Below are positions 51,054-62,301 of a stretch of 64,000 nt of DNA, piece by piece. This stretch comes from an uncultured Gammaproteobacteria bacterium (GTDB lineage: Bacteria > Pseudomonadota > Gammaproteobacteria > PS1 > Pseudothioglobaceae), in NCBI GenBank assembly GCA_902556205.1, contig CACDVH010000004.1, forward strand, positions 1-64,000, read 5' to 3'. The stretch's first letter is position 1; the number at the start of each line of letters is the position of its first letter. Below the pieces are notes generated by a model. The model made no database searches, had not been told where the DNA came from, and was given only the letters and a program-made list of their open reading frames with translations. A program made the translations under genes and the position numbers.

Positions 51054-52199
51054 CTATGAAAAAATAAAGTCGTAGACTCGAGGTAATTTTGGAGTAAAGA
51101 ATACTTTGTCTGCGATTAAATCGTGATCAAGTCCGAGAGCATTTTCTATACATGCTGCGCATACAGAGCGATAATCTATAGTGGATACAAGATCTCTACT
51201 TTCAAATAGATCTCTCTCTGATAATCCTGGCCATTTTGAAATTACTCTGCTTTTGGTTATTGCACCACCAGCTAGAAGTGCGGCTGAGCCCCAGCCATGA
51301 TCTGTGCCCCATGTTCCATTCTCTTTAACTGTTCTTCCAAATTCAGTCAAGGTCAAGATGATGCTTCTATCCCAAGCATCTCCAAGACCTTCCTTATAGC
51401 CCGCAATAATGTCATCAACGATAGCCAATCTCTCACCATGTCTGCCATATTCATCAGCTCCTTGAGATGCATGAGTATCGAATTGATCAACCTTGATAAC
51501 AGATGATAGTGGTCCATTCTTCATTGCCATCGCTTTGCCTGCGTATTTTGCAAGACTTGCAGGGTCTCTAGGAACCACAGAGTCTTTTTGAGTACTTTTT
51601 TTACTGACTTTATTAAATACCGATGATCCTTCTTTAGCATGAGCATTTGAAATCATATTGATGAGATTAGTTGTTAAACTCCCGGAATTTCTAATACTTG
51701 CAGGAAAAAAATTATCATTTTCATTTGCACCTCTGAGTAAAAGAGGCATATCGAGTGACATTGATCTACCAGGTGTTTTGGCAATATCAAGCGCTCTTCC
51801 TAGCCAACCTGTGGTTTCTGAAAAAGGGCTTAGGCCGCCCCCTTGCATCAGATTTTGACCTTCGAAGTGTGATCTCTTAGTATAAGGAAAATTAGTTGCG
51901 TGAACAACTGAAGCATTATTTTTAGCAAGCAGTCCGCTGAAATATTTGAATGAAGGGTGGAGTCCAAAAAATGAATTTAATTTTAAGTAGTTTTCAGGCG
52001 TTAAACTTTTTCTCATTTTGAATAAGTTTGGATCACCAAATGGAGGAACTGCTGTCAAGCCATCCATCCCACCTTCAAGCATGATGACCGAAATCGTCCC
52101 AGGAGGCTCATCTTTTGTAAAACCTGGAAGCGGAAGCCCAGCTAAAAATAAAGAAGCGCCCGATGCTTGTAAAAATTCTCTTCTAGTTAATTTAGGCAT
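51054..52199 (-). CDS. DUF1501 family secreted (Tat-like) protein
   Basis: TRREFLQASGASLFLAG signal; EGGMDGLTAVPPFGDPNLFKMR; LTEFGRTVKENGTWGTDHGWGSAALLAGGAI. Confidence 0.9.
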   Translation of the reverse strand: MPKLTRREFLQASGASLFLAGLPLPGFTKDEPPGTISVIMLEGGMDGLTAVPPFGDPNLFKMRKSLTPENYLKLNSFFGLHPSFKYFSGLLAKNNASVVHATNFPYTKRSHFEGQNLMQGGGLSPFSETTGWLGRALDIAKTPGRSMSLDMPLLLRGANENDNFFPASIRNSGSLTTNLINMISNAHAKEGSSVFNKVSKKSTQKDSVVPRDPASLAKYAGKAMAMKNGPLSSVIKVDQFDTHASQGADEYGRHGERLAIVDDIIAGYKEGLGDAWDRSIILTLTEFGRTVKENGTWGTDHGWGSAALLAGGAITKSRVISKWPGLSERDLFESRDLVSTIDYRSVCAACIENALGLDHDLIADKVFFTPKLPRVYDFIFS

Positions 52200-53688
52200 T
52201 TTCTAACCCCATAATTTCTGGACTGCACATTAAGGCAACAAACTTTCTACGTCCTCCCGTGACGCTACCCACTAGTTCATGTGTGACCTTGTTGGCACCA
52301 ATTCTGTCCATTATATTATCGACTCCTTGAGTAGGAAATCCACCGTTATAGAGAGCAGTTGCAAATCTAATACGACGTTCAAACATTTCTCCAGAGAGCC
52401 ATTCAGCTTTATCACTGGAGTAGCCGTTAGGCTGACCAGGAAGCCAAAAGCCTTGACCAAGCTCCTCAAAAATTTTTCTTGTTCTCATGATATTATCATT
52501 GTAATCGTCATTTTGCTCCTCTTCCCACCCTAAGAAGCCATTTGCTCCGCTTAGTCTAACAACTTGGAATAGCCAATTCATTGGCCACTGAAATTTTGCA
52601 TCCTTTGAGGCAATAGCTCGCTCAATGACTGCAGTATGAATTTGATCTAAGTTTCCATTACTCTCACGCCATATTATGGATATATGATCTAAATCTGCTT
52701 GACTTGGATTATCACTCACAAAATGTTGGACTAACTTGAATGTAATATGATTGATAGTGTGCTCATGATCTGCAAGAAAATCTGTCAACTGCCTAAGCGC
52801 ACCCTTGCCAGGTCCAAAAGTTTTACCCATAACGGTTTTGTTACCAGGCTCAGCATAATTTGTCTTAAAGTAATCCCAAGAGTTTAGTGTTCCACCTATT
52901 TCCTTAATTTTTCTATTTCTCTCAGATAGAGAGATCAAACGATCACCACTAATTCTGCCTGGCTCTGCACCCCAGCCTGCCAGAATTTTCGCAGCACCGT
53001 TAATATCAGCTTCAGTATAGTTTGCGGAAGGTGATACGGTATGAAGCTCAAGAAGCTCTCTTCCTAAATTATCATTAAGACCCGCTTGCCTCCCATTACG
53101 TTTAGCCCATATCGCTTCGTTTGAGTTTGGCCCAGCACTATAAGTATTATCTAAATAAATCAGCATGGATGGATGGGTCGTGACTTTATACAACATATTT
53201 GAAAAATCACTATTGATGTTAGCAAGAATAGCCTCATCAATCGCATGACCAATATGGTTACCATTATCAAAGATATTGGCAGTTCTGAAATGGTTCGCCC
53301 AAAATGAACTAAAACGAAGCCTCAACTGATCCTCACCATAAACATTTCTATGAGCAAATTTCAGTGCATCCAAATCCTCCATAAGGTTTTCCTGTCTATT
53401 TCTACTTTTATCCGCTTCGGTTTGAAAGCCGGGCATATTCCTGCGAAACTTTTCTTTATTTTCTTTAAAAGCCCAAAACATTTCATCGCGCTTCTGGAGG
53501 CTGGGTTGAAGTGACTTTGGCCACTCTAAAACTTGAGGTTTTTTATAAGAACTAGCGCTTTTAATTCCGAGGGCTGGCGATTTAGAGCGAAGTTGTTGGG
53601 TTGCCCATTGTTTTATATCAGTTGGAATAGGCGAATTAGGTAAAAACATCAAGCCTATTTTTTGCGCAATTCTAAAACTTTCATTCAT
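52192..53688 (-). CDS. DUF1800 family protein
   Basis: RLRFSSFWANHFRTA, NDNLGRELLELHTVSPSANYTEADINGAAKILAGW; overlaps DUF1501 gene by 8 nt. Confidence 0.9.
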   Translation of the reverse strand: MNESFRIAQKIGLMFLPNSPIPTDIKQWATQQLRSKSPALGIKSASSYKKPQVLEWPKSLQPSLQKRDEMFWAFKENKEKFRRNMPGFQTEADKSRNRQENLMEDLDALKFAHRNVYGEDQLRLRFSSFWANHFRTANIFDNGNHIGHAIDEAILANINSDFSNMLYKVTTHPSMLIYLDNTYSAGPNSNEAIWAKRNGRQAGLNDNLGRELLELHTVSPSANYTEADINGAAKILAGWGAEPGRISGDRLISLSERNRKIKEIGGTLNSWDYFKTNYAEPGNKTVMGKTFGPGKGALRQLTDFLADHEHTINHITFKLVQHFVSDNPSQADLDHISIIWRESNGNLDQIHTAVIERAIASKDAKFQWPMNWLFQVVRLSGANGFLGWEEEQNDDYNDNIMRTRKIFEELGQGFWLPGQPNGYSSDKAEWLSGEMFERRIRFATALYNGGFPTQGVDNIMDRIGANKVTHELVGSVTGGRRKFVALMCSPEIMGLENA

Positions 53689-53730
53689 AAAAAAAGTATA
53701 TCAATACGAACTATATTAGTCAAACAAAAA

Positions 53731-54936
53731 TTATGAAAATTTACCCAATAAAACTTCATTACCAGCTGTTGGCTTTACTGGCATATTAAGAGCAAGCAAT
53801 AGAGACAAAATAGCCATTCCGGCCCCTGCTAAGAAAACTAATGAGGGAGAATAGAGCCAAATGAGGCCAAAAACGACTGGAATAAATATCGCTGCGATAT
53901 GATTAATAGAAAATGACACACCTGCACTAGAAGCAATATCAGCTGGATCTGCTATTTTTTGAAAATACGTTTTGAGTGCAATCGCAATAGAGAAAAAGAG
54001 GTGGTCAGCAATATACAGAAAAACTGCAAATGCGCTGCTCTCCACTACCGCATAACCAATAAAGATTAGAGCAAGGCCAACATACTCAAAAATGAGAGAA
54101 CGGCGTTCACCAAACCTTTGAATCAGTCTTCCAATTTTAGGGGCTAAAGTGACATTTATAGCTGCGTTTGCAAGCAGTAATAAAGATATTTCGCCAACAC
54201 TAAATTCGAATTTTTCAACCATTAGAAATGCAGCAAAAACAACAAATATTTGTCTTCTTGCGCCGCCCATAAACTGCAAGGCGTAATATAGCCAATAGCG
54301 TTTTCTTAAAACAACTTTTTTGGTTTGAGTAACTTCTTGTGGAAAGTAAGAGAAGTATTGCCAACAGAATAATGCAGCTAGAACTGAAAAGCCACCACCA
54401 ACAAAATAAATCCACAAGTATTCTATATCGAATATTTCAAACATAATCCAGACCAGGCTAAATGCCGCTATTGAGGCAGCAGAGCGAGTAGCAATGACTC
54501 TACCCAAAAACTCAGCCGTTTTGTCTTTATCAATCCACTGTAAAGTTAATGAACTTGAGATTGTCTCGTAATAATGAAATCCAGTTGACATGATTATGGT
54601 TGCCAAATAAAAGGTTAAATTCGTCTCAACGAGGCCTGTAATTAAAACACCAAATCCCATCAGGCCAAAAGAGATATAGGCTAGTTTTTGTTCTCTAATA
54701 AAGGCTAAAACAAAGATCACAGTAAAGGCTAAAAAGCCAGGAACCTCTCTTAAACTCTGAAGTATGCCAATCTCTGCACCAGTAAAATTTACTTTTTCGA
54801 TTGCAAAGTTGTTTAAGAGGTTAAGCCAAACTGCCCAGCTCAATCCTGCACCAACAGTCATGATAAGAATAAGAAGTTCAGGAGATTTGCGCGATATTTT
54901 CATATCGATGTAATATACTTTAATGTCCCACTCCAA
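53731..54936 (-). CDS. MFS transporter
   Basis: 12 TM-type hydrophobicity; INHIAAIFIPVVFGLIW; GEISLLLLANAAINVTLAPKIGRLIQRFGERRSL. Confidence 0.85.
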   Translation of the reverse strand: MEWDIKVYYIDMKISRKSPELLILIMTVGAGLSWAVWLNLLNNFAIEKVNFTGAEIGILQSLREVPGFLAFTVIFVLAFIREQKLAYISFGLMGFGVLITGLVETNLTFYLATIIMSTGFHYYETISSSLTLQWIDKDKTAEFLGRVIATRSAASIAAFSLVWIMFEIFDIEYLWIYFVGGGFSVLAALFCWQYFSYFPQEVTQTKKVVLRKRYWLYYALQFMGGARRQIFVVFAAFLMVEKFEFSVGEISLLLLANAAINVTLAPKIGRLIQRFGERRSLIFEYVGLALIFIGYAVVESSAFAVFLYIADHLFFSIAIALKTYFQKIADPADIASSAGVSFSINHIAAIFIPVVFGLIWLYSPSLVFLAGAGMAILSLLLALNMPVKPTAGNEVLLGKFS

Positions 54937-55018
54937 AAGTAATTTAAAGACTTAATTTGAGTAATGGATAACAATCTATCAAGGTAAAATTGGATTTTTT
55001 TGTTTTTTTCTATGATTT

Positions 55019-56911
55019 ATGCCTAATGTAACACTGCCTGACGGCACAGTTAAATCTTACGAACAGTCTCTAACTGTTGCAGAGGTTGCCTCATCAATTG
55101 GTTCAGGTCTTGCAAAGGCAGCAATCGCAGGCGAGGTGGATGGCCAGCTCGTTGACACTTCATTCATGATAGAGGGTGACTCAGACGTTGCTATCATTAC
55201 CAATAAAGATGAAAAGGCACTCGAGGTGATTCGTCACTCTACTGCGCATCTCTTAGCTCAAGCAACTCAGCAAATTTATCCAAAAGCTCAGGTCACTATT
55301 GGACCAGTGATTGATAACGGTTTCTATTACGACTTTGCATACAAGGATGGCTTTTCAGAGCAAGATTTAGCCAAAATCGAAAAGAAGATGAACGCTATTG
55401 TCAAGCAAAACCTTCCGATTGAGAGGATGGAAATGTCGCGCGAAGAAGCCATTGAATTTTTCAAGTCTATGGGTGAGCACTATAAGGCAGAAATCATTGA
55501 ATCGATTCCAGCCAATGAAGTTCTATCTTTATATAAGCAAGGCGACTTCGTGGATCTTTGTAGAGGTCCACATGTCCCGTCAACGAGCAAACTCAAAGCC
55601 TTTAAACTAATGAAGTTAGCTGGCGCCTATTGGCGTGGTGACTCTAACAATGAGATGCTACAAAGAGTCTACGGCACGGCCTGGGAAAATAAAGAAGATT
55701 TAGCGGCACACCTTCACCGCCTCGAGGAGGCTGAGAAGAGAGACCACAGAAAGATTGGAAAACTTCAAAACCTATTTCATACTCAGGAAGAGGCGCCTGG
55801 TATGGTCTTCTGGCATCCTAAGGGGTGGACGCTTTATCAAATCATTATGCAGTATATAAGTCAGGTCTTTAAAGACAACGGTTACCAAGAGGTTCACACG
55901 CCTGAGGTGATGGATCGAACGCTTTGGGAGAAGTCAGGTCACTGGGACAAGTTTGGTGACGCTATGTTTACGACGCACTCTGAGAACAGAGATTACGCGG
56001 TTAAACCGATGAACTGCCCTGGCCACGTGCAGATTTTTAATCAGGGTCTAAAGTCTTACCGTGATCTTCCATTAAGGCTTGCTGAATTTGGCTCTTGCCA
56101 CCGTAATGAGCCATCTGGTACGCTTCATGGCATCATGCGCGTTCGTAACTTTGTTCAGGACGATGCACACATTTTTTGCACGGTTGATCAAATACAGAGC
56201 GAAGTCTCATCCTTCATCGATTTAACGTTCAAGGTCTACAAGCACTTTGGTTTTGAAAATATTGACATTAAACTCTCGACTCGACCTGAAAAAAGAGTTG
56301 GCTCCGATGAGGTTTGGGATCAGGCTGAGGCAGCACTTGCAACAGCGCTTGATGCTAAAGGGATAGACTGGGAGCTCCAAGAGGGTGAGGGAGCCTTTTA
56401 TGGACCCAAAGTTGAATTTGTATTGAAGGATTGTCTTGACCGAGAATGGCAGTGCGGAACGATTCAGGCTGATTTCTCGATGCCGGATCGACTTGATGCA
56501 CACTACATCGCTGAAGATGGCTCCAAACAGATACCAGTCATGCTTCACCGAGTGATAGTTGGCTCTATCGAGCGCTTTACAGGAATTTTGATTGAGCACT
56601 ATGAAGGAGCATTCCCTTCGTGGCTCGCGCCAATTCAAGCAGTCATCGTCAATATTTCTCAAAAACAAGAGGAATATACAAAAAATGTTGAGATAAATCT
56701 AAAAAATCAGGGCCTTAGGGTCATTTCGGACTTGCGGAATGAGAAGATAGGCTTTAAAATACGCGAGCACTCAATGCAACGCTACCCATACATTTTAGTG
56801 GTTGGCGATAGAGAGCAAGAAAACAACCAAGTATCTGTTCGTCGAAGGGGCGGAGAGGACTTGGGTTCAATGTCTCTAGAGGCGTTGACAGAATTAATAA
56901 ATCAGGAGTAA
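55019..56911 (+). CDS. thrS: Threonyl-tRNA synthetase
   Basis: [70 protein letters not shown]. Confidence 0.98.
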   Translation: MPNVTLPDGTVKSYEQSLTVAEVASSIGSGLAKAAIAGEVDGQLVDTSFMIEGDSDVAIITNKDEKALEVIRHSTAHLLAQATQQIYPKAQVTIGPVIDNGFYYDFAYKDGFSEQDLAKIEKKMNAIVKQNLPIERMEMSREEAIEFFKSMGEHYKAEIIESIPANEVLSLYKQGDFVDLCRGPHVPSTSKLKAFKLMKLAGAYWRGDSNNEMLQRVYGTAWENKEDLAAHLHRLEEAEKRDHRKIGKLQNLFHTQEEAPGMVFWHPKGWTLYQIIMQYISQVFKDNGYQEVHTPEVMDRTLWEKSGHWDKFGDAMFTTHSENRDYAVKPMNCPGHVQIFNQGLKSYRDLPLRLAEFGSCHRNEPSGTLHGIMRVRNFVQDDAHIFCTVDQIQSEVSSFIDLTFKVYKHFGFENIDIKLSTRPEKRVGSDEVWDQAEAALATALDAKGIDWELQEGEGAFYGPKVEFVLKDCLDREWQCGTIQADFSMPDRLDAHYIAEDGSKQIPVMLHRVIVGSIERFTGILIEHYEGAFPSWLAPIQAVIVNISQKQEEYTKNVEINLKNQGLRVISDLRNEKIGFKIREHSMQRYPYILVVGDREQENNQVSVRRRGGEDLGSMSLEALTELINQE

Positions 56912-56913
56912 TT

Positions 56914-57513
56914 ATTAAAAGCCCAGCAAAGGTAAAGACTAGGATTAATCAAAATATTAGTGCACCCAAAGTCCGAGTGATAAATGACAGAGGTGACCAG
57001 TTAGGAATCCTAAGTAATGATGATGCTCTTGAATTAGCAGTAAACGCAGGTTTAGACTTAGTTGAAGTTTCGCCCAATGCAGATCCCCCGGTATGCCGTG
57101 TGATGGATTTTGGAAAGTTTCAGTATGAACTGAAGAAACAAAAGAGCGACGCTAAGAAGAAACAGAAAAAGACTCACGTCAAGATGATCAAGTATCGTCC
57201 TGGAACTGAGGAGGCGGATTACCAAATCAAGTTTAGAAACTTGGTTAAATTTATTGAGAACGGCGACAAGGTCAAAGTAGTCATTTGGTTTCGTGGTCGA
57301 GAGGTTCAGCATCGTGAGCTAGGTATGGAGATGCTGGATAGAATTGAAAGTGAAACAGAAGAATTTGCCACTGTTGAGCAGAAGGCAAAAATGGAGGGTC
57401 GCCAGCTTGGCATGATGCTAGCACCCAAGTCTAAGAAAAGTAAGGCGAAAGCCCGAAAAGTTGAACCCGAAGAGGGTCAAGGAGTAAATGATGCCGAAGT
57501 TAAAGACCAATAG
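56914..57513 (+). CDS. infC: Translation initiation factor IF-3, ATT start
   Basis: [34 protein letters not shown]; in-frame upstream extension (M)[34 protein letters not shown] at 56904-56908, ATT at 56914. Confidence 0.9.
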   Translation: MKSPAKVKTRINQNISAPKVRVINDRGDQLGILSNDDALELAVNAGLDLVEVSPNADPPVCRVMDFGKFQYELKKQKSDAKKKQKKTHVKMIKYRPGTEEADYQIKFRNLVKFIENGDKVKVVIWFRGREVQHRELGMEMLDRIESETEEFATVEQKAKMEGRQLGMMLAPKSKKSKAKARKVEPEEGQGVNDAEVKDQ

Positions 57514-57688
57514 AGGCGCTGCAAAGCGTTTCAAAAAGACTGCCAGTGGCGGTTACAAAAGTAAACACTCTCATCTGAGACATATTTTGACCAAAAAGAG
57601 CACTTCAAGAAAGCGCTCGCTACGTTCACCTGATTCGATTGAGAAGGTTGATGTACCAATGGTTAAAAGAATGTTACCTTACAGTTAA
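57491..57688 (+). CDS. rpmI: 50S ribosomal protein L35
   Basis: [37 protein letters not shown]. Confidence 0.96.
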   Translation: MPKLKTNRGAAKRFKKTASGGYKSKHSHLRHILTKKSTSRKRSLRSPDSIEKVDVPMVKRMLPYS

Positions 57689-57700
57689 AGGAGTATTACT

Positions 57701-58060
57701 ATGGCAAGAGTTTCAAGAGGTGTGCAGGCGCATGCCAAACACAAAAAAGTTTTAAAGAAGGCCAAAGGTTACTATGGTGCTCGCTCTAAAGTTTATCGCG
57801 TTGCTAAGCAAGCGGTCATCAAGGCAGGACAGTACGCATACCGTGACCGTCGTCAACGTCGTCGTCAGTTCAGAAGATTGTGGATTGTTCGTATCAACGC
57901 TGAGGCAAGAAATAATGGTCTAAGCTACTCACAATTTATCAACGGTTTAAATAAGGCTGGTGTTGAGATTGATCGTAAAGTTCTCTCAGATATTGCCATC
58001 TTTGACAAAGACGCCTTTGCTAAAATTGCTGATCAAGCAAAAGCTGGATTAGCACAGTAG
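57701..58060 (+). CDS. rplT: 50S ribosomal protein L20
   Basis: [39 protein letters not shown]. Confidence 0.98.
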   Translation: MARVSRGVQAHAKHKKVLKKAKGYYGARSKVYRVAKQAVIKAGQYAYRDRRQRRRQFRRLWIVRINAEARNNGLSYSQFINGLNKAGVEIDRKVLSDIAIFDKDAFAKIADQAKAGLAQ

Positions 58061-58072
58061 AAAAATCTTACT

Positions 58073-58102
58073 AAAAGACTGTAACATAGGTTGCAGTCTT
58101 TT
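58073..58102 (+). terminator. Hairpin between rplT and pheS (terminator/attenuator-like)
   Basis: AAAAGACTG-TAACATAGGTTG-CAGTCTTTT perfect 9-bp stem; no strong U-tract beyond the stem. Confidence 0.55.
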
Positions 58103-58104
58103 AA

Positions 58105-59133
<1,029 letters not shown>

Positions 59134-59149
59134 TGCAAAGGTATTATTT

Positions 59150-61513
59150 ATGAATATTTCAACTAGATGGTTAAGGGAGTGGGTTAGTCCAGATGTGAAC
59201 GATATAGAGCTCTCAGAAAAACTAACCATGGCTGGCCTAGAGGTTGATCAAATAGCTCCTGTAGCTCCGCCGTTTGAGGGCTTAGTGGTTGGTCATGTTG
59301 TTGGCTGTGGTAAACATCCCAATGCAGATAAGCTTAGTCTTTGCGAGGTCGATATTGGAACAGGCGAAAACCTGCAAATCATTTGCGGCGCTCCAAATGT
59401 CAGGAAAGATTTAAAGGTCGCTGTAGCTACAGTTGGATCTGTCCTTCCCAATAAACTTAAAATTAAACGCGCCAAACTAAGAGGCGTTGAATCTAACGGA
59501 ATGCTCTGCTCGGAATCTGAAATGGGTATATCGGATAGCCATGAAGGAATCATAGAGCTCGATTCAAAATCTAAAATTGGTGACAATGTAAGGTCTGTTC
59601 TAGACCTGGATGATCAAATTATTGAGCTTGATATAACTCCAAATAGAGGAGACTGTTTCAGTGTCCTTGGCGTTGCGAGAGAGGTCTGCGTTAATTATGA
59701 CTTGTCATTGCCTGAGCTCAATTATAAAGCGGCTCAAAAAGGGAACAAGTCCTTTAAATCATCGGTTAGTAATCCTAAAGAGTGTCCAAAATATTTAACA
59801 CGTGTGATTGAGGGAGTTGACAACACTGCTTCAACGCCAGATTGGATGGCAAGAAAACTGCTTCGCGCTTCTCAGCAGCTTCATTCTGCCATCGTTGATA
59901 TTACTAATTATGTTCTTTTAGAGCTCGGTCAGCCGATGCATGCTTTTGATTTATCCAAGATTAATGGCAGTATTAATGTGAGGTCAGCAAATAAGAATGA
60001 GGATCTAGAGCTCCTCAATGGACAAAGCGTTACATTGTCAGAGGACACTCTTGTGATCGCTGATGAAAAATCTGCCATAGCCATCGCTGGAGTAATTGGC
60101 GGCATGGGAAGCTCAACTCTAGAGAGCTCCACTGAAATTTTACTAGAGGCTGCGTTCTTTGAGCCCGTTGCAATCTCTGGAGTTGCCAGGTCTTATGGTC
60201 TTCATACTGAGGCTTCACTACGCTTTGAGAGGGGAGTTGACTTCAATATGGCTGGCTATGCTATGGAGAGAGCCACAGAGCTTGTCCTTGAAATATGCGG
60301 CGGAACAGCATCAGAAATCAATGAGACCGTTGATTCAAAATCACTTCCTAAATTAGAGCCCATAAATACTTCAATTGAAAAAATATCAAAAGTTCTTGGC
60401 TTTGATCTCGACCCTTCATGGGTAGAGTCAAAATTCAAGTTTCTTGATTTTGATTTTAAAAAGAATAAGGATGACTCTTGGACCATTACTCCGCCAAGCT
60501 TTCGTTTTGATATTCGCATTCCAGCAGACATCATTGAGGAGCTGGCTAGGCTTTATGGTTATGACAAGATTCCAGTTCAAAGGCTCTCTATCGATGCCAA
60601 TATATCGAATGCAGCTCAGGCTAAGATTAGTTCTAATGAGCTCTCTAATGCCCTCGTCAATAGAGGATATCAAGAGGTCATCACTTATAGCTTTATCTCA
60701 AACGAGATGCACGATTTAGTGGACCCAGATTCTAAAAAAATCTTACTACAAAACCCAATCTCTGACGACATGGCGATTATGCGCTCAAGCCTGTGGCCAG
60801 GACTCATTGAATCAGCAAAATCTAATATCAGAAGAGGGCACCACAATCTGCGCTTCTTCGAGCTGGGTCTGTGCTTCTCTGGGATTGAGGTCGAAGGCCA
60901 GATTCAAAAAATTGCTGGCATTATCTCGGGCAACCGTCATAACTCACAATGGGCAGAGGGAGATCGAGAGGCTGACTTTTTCGATGCTAAGTCTGATGTC
61001 GAGGCGCTCTTAAATCTCAGTAAAAAAGATTTCAAATTTGAGGCGGCTGAGCATCCAGCTCTTCAGATGGGGCAAACAGCAAAAATATTGAAAGGAAACG
61101 ATCAAATTGGCTGGATAGGTGCTATGTCACCGAAACTCCAAAAGAAGTTATCGATGCCAAAAGCGTTCCTTTTTGAGCTTACTCAGTCTGAGATCGAGCA
61201 AGGTAAAACGCCAAGCTATGAGTCTTTTTCATCATTTCAGGCCTCACAAAGAGATATAGCGATTGTGGTCTCACAAGAGATTTCGAGTGATGAGTTGATT
61301 CACTCCATTGAGTCCTTAAAGCAAAATGATTTAATCGATGTAAACTTGTTTGATGTCTATGAAGGGGAGCATATCGAACAGGGAAGTAAAAGTGTGGCTT
61401 TAAATTTAACTTATCAATCGAAAGAAGTTACTCTAACTGATGAACAGTTGGCTGAAAAAGTTAGTAAAATAGTAGGTCATTTAGAATCAAAATTTTCGGC
61501 TAAATTAAGATAA
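59150..61513 (+). CDS. pheT: Phenylalanyl-tRNA synthetase beta subunit
   Basis: MNISTRWLREWVSPDVND, VVGHVVGCGKHPNADKLSLCEVDIG. Confidence 0.97.
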   Translation: MNISTRWLREWVSPDVNDIELSEKLTMAGLEVDQIAPVAPPFEGLVVGHVVGCGKHPNADKLSLCEVDIGTGENLQIICGAPNVRKDLKVAVATVGSVLPNKLKIKRAKLRGVESNGMLCSESEMGISDSHEGIIELDSKSKIGDNVRSVLDLDDQIIELDITPNRGDCFSVLGVAREVCVNYDLSLPELNYKAAQKGNKSFKSSVSNPKECPKYLTRVIEGVDNTASTPDWMARKLLRASQQLHSAIVDITNYVLLELGQPMHAFDLSKINGSINVRSANKNEDLELLNGQSVTLSEDTLVIADEKSAIAIAGVIGGMGSSTLESSTEILLEAAFFEPVAISGVARSYGLHTEASLRFERGVDFNMAGYAMERATELVLEICGGTASEINETVDSKSLPKLEPINTSIEKISKVLGFDLDPSWVESKFKFLDFDFKKNKDDSWTITPPSFRFDIRIPADIIEELARLYGYDKIPVQRLSIDANISNAAQAKISSNELSNALVNRGYQEVITYSFISNEMHDLVDPDSKKILLQNPISDDMAIMRSSLWPGLIESAKSNIRRGHHNLRFFELGLCFSGIEVEGQIQKIAGIISGNRHNSQWAEGDREADFFDAKSDVEALLNLSKKDFKFEAAEHPALQMGQTAKILKGNDQIGWIGAMSPKLQKKLSMPKAFLFELTQSEIEQGKTPSYESFSSFQASQRDIAIVVSQEISSDELIHSIESLKQNDLIDVNLFDVYEGEHIEQGSKSVALNLTYQSKEVTLTDEQLAEKVSKIVGHLESKFSAKLR

Positions 61514-61517
61514 TCAA

Positions 61518-61808
61518 ATGTCCCTTACAAAACAAGATATTGCAAACACCCTCGTTAAAAAAACAGATCTCACTCAAACTCAAGCATTAGCACTCACTAA
61601 TCAATTCTTTGATCAAATCATTGAGACTCTCAAGACGGGAGAGGAAATCAAATTATCAAGCTTTGGCAACTTTGTAGTCAGAGAAAAAACGCCAAGGCCT
61701 GGGAGAAATCCAAAGACCGGTGAAGAGGTCATGATTAGTGCAAGGAAAGTAGTGACCTTTAAGGCTGGCCCTAAGCTTAAATTAGCGACTCAAAAGGGTA
61801 AAAAATAA
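61518..61808 (+). CDS. ihfA: Integration host factor alpha subunit
   Basis: LTKQDIANTLVKKTDLTQTQALALTNQFFDQI, SFGNFVVREKTPRPGRNPKTGEEVMISARKVVTFK; after pheT. Confidence 0.95.
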   Translation: MSLTKQDIANTLVKKTDLTQTQALALTNQFFDQIIETLKTGEEIKLSSFGNFVVREKTPRPGRNPKTGEEVMISARKVVTFKAGPKLKLATQKGKK

Positions 61809-61810
61809 AC

Positions 61811-62257
61811 CTAGTCGGTTATTGCCACCATAAAACCTTTCAAAATTGGAATCACAGATTGCATCACGAGTTGCTGATAATTCTCGTCCACTGTTTTACC
61901 ACTTGAGACTCTCTTTTTAAGTAATGGTCTGTAATCATCATCAATTGAAAATGAGGCAAATAGAAGCTCCATCGAGTCTTCAGACTCGCCTTCATTTTGG
62001 ACCATCTCAATATCATAGACTGCGCTAGGCTCTTCGGTCTGCTTATTGACAAACAGAATCGTTTCATTGAAGTGAAGAAAGAAGCGCTCGGCAGGACAAT
62101 TCGATGAATTTTTGGACTCAAGTTCACCCTCAGACATAGCGCTCGCAATCTGATCGTAATGCTGCTCAGTAAGTCTGACATAACGCGTATCCAGATAGTC
62201 GCCAAGTTCATTATCGCCTTCGTATTCTTTGATGTATTCGATGAGCTCTTTCAGCAT
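61811..62257 (-). CDS. Hypothetical acidic cytosolic protein
   Basis: 148-aa intact ORF filling the gap between ihfA and AI-2E transporter; no family recognised. Confidence 0.65.
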   Translation of the reverse strand: MLKELIEYIKEYEGDNELGDYLDTRYVRLTEQHYDQIASAMSEGELESKNSSNCPAERFFLHFNETILFVNKQTEEPSAVYDIEMVQNEGESEDSMELLFASFSIDDDYRPLLKKRVSSGKTVDENYQQLVMQSVIPILKGFMVAITD

Positions 62258-62301
62258 GAGGTTTAGGTTTTTAAGATTGAGGTGAAGATTTTAACAAAGA
62301 T

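Noticed and set aside
56222-56668. 148-aa minus-strand ORF
   Set aside because: Antisense to thrS catalytic core; no independent support.
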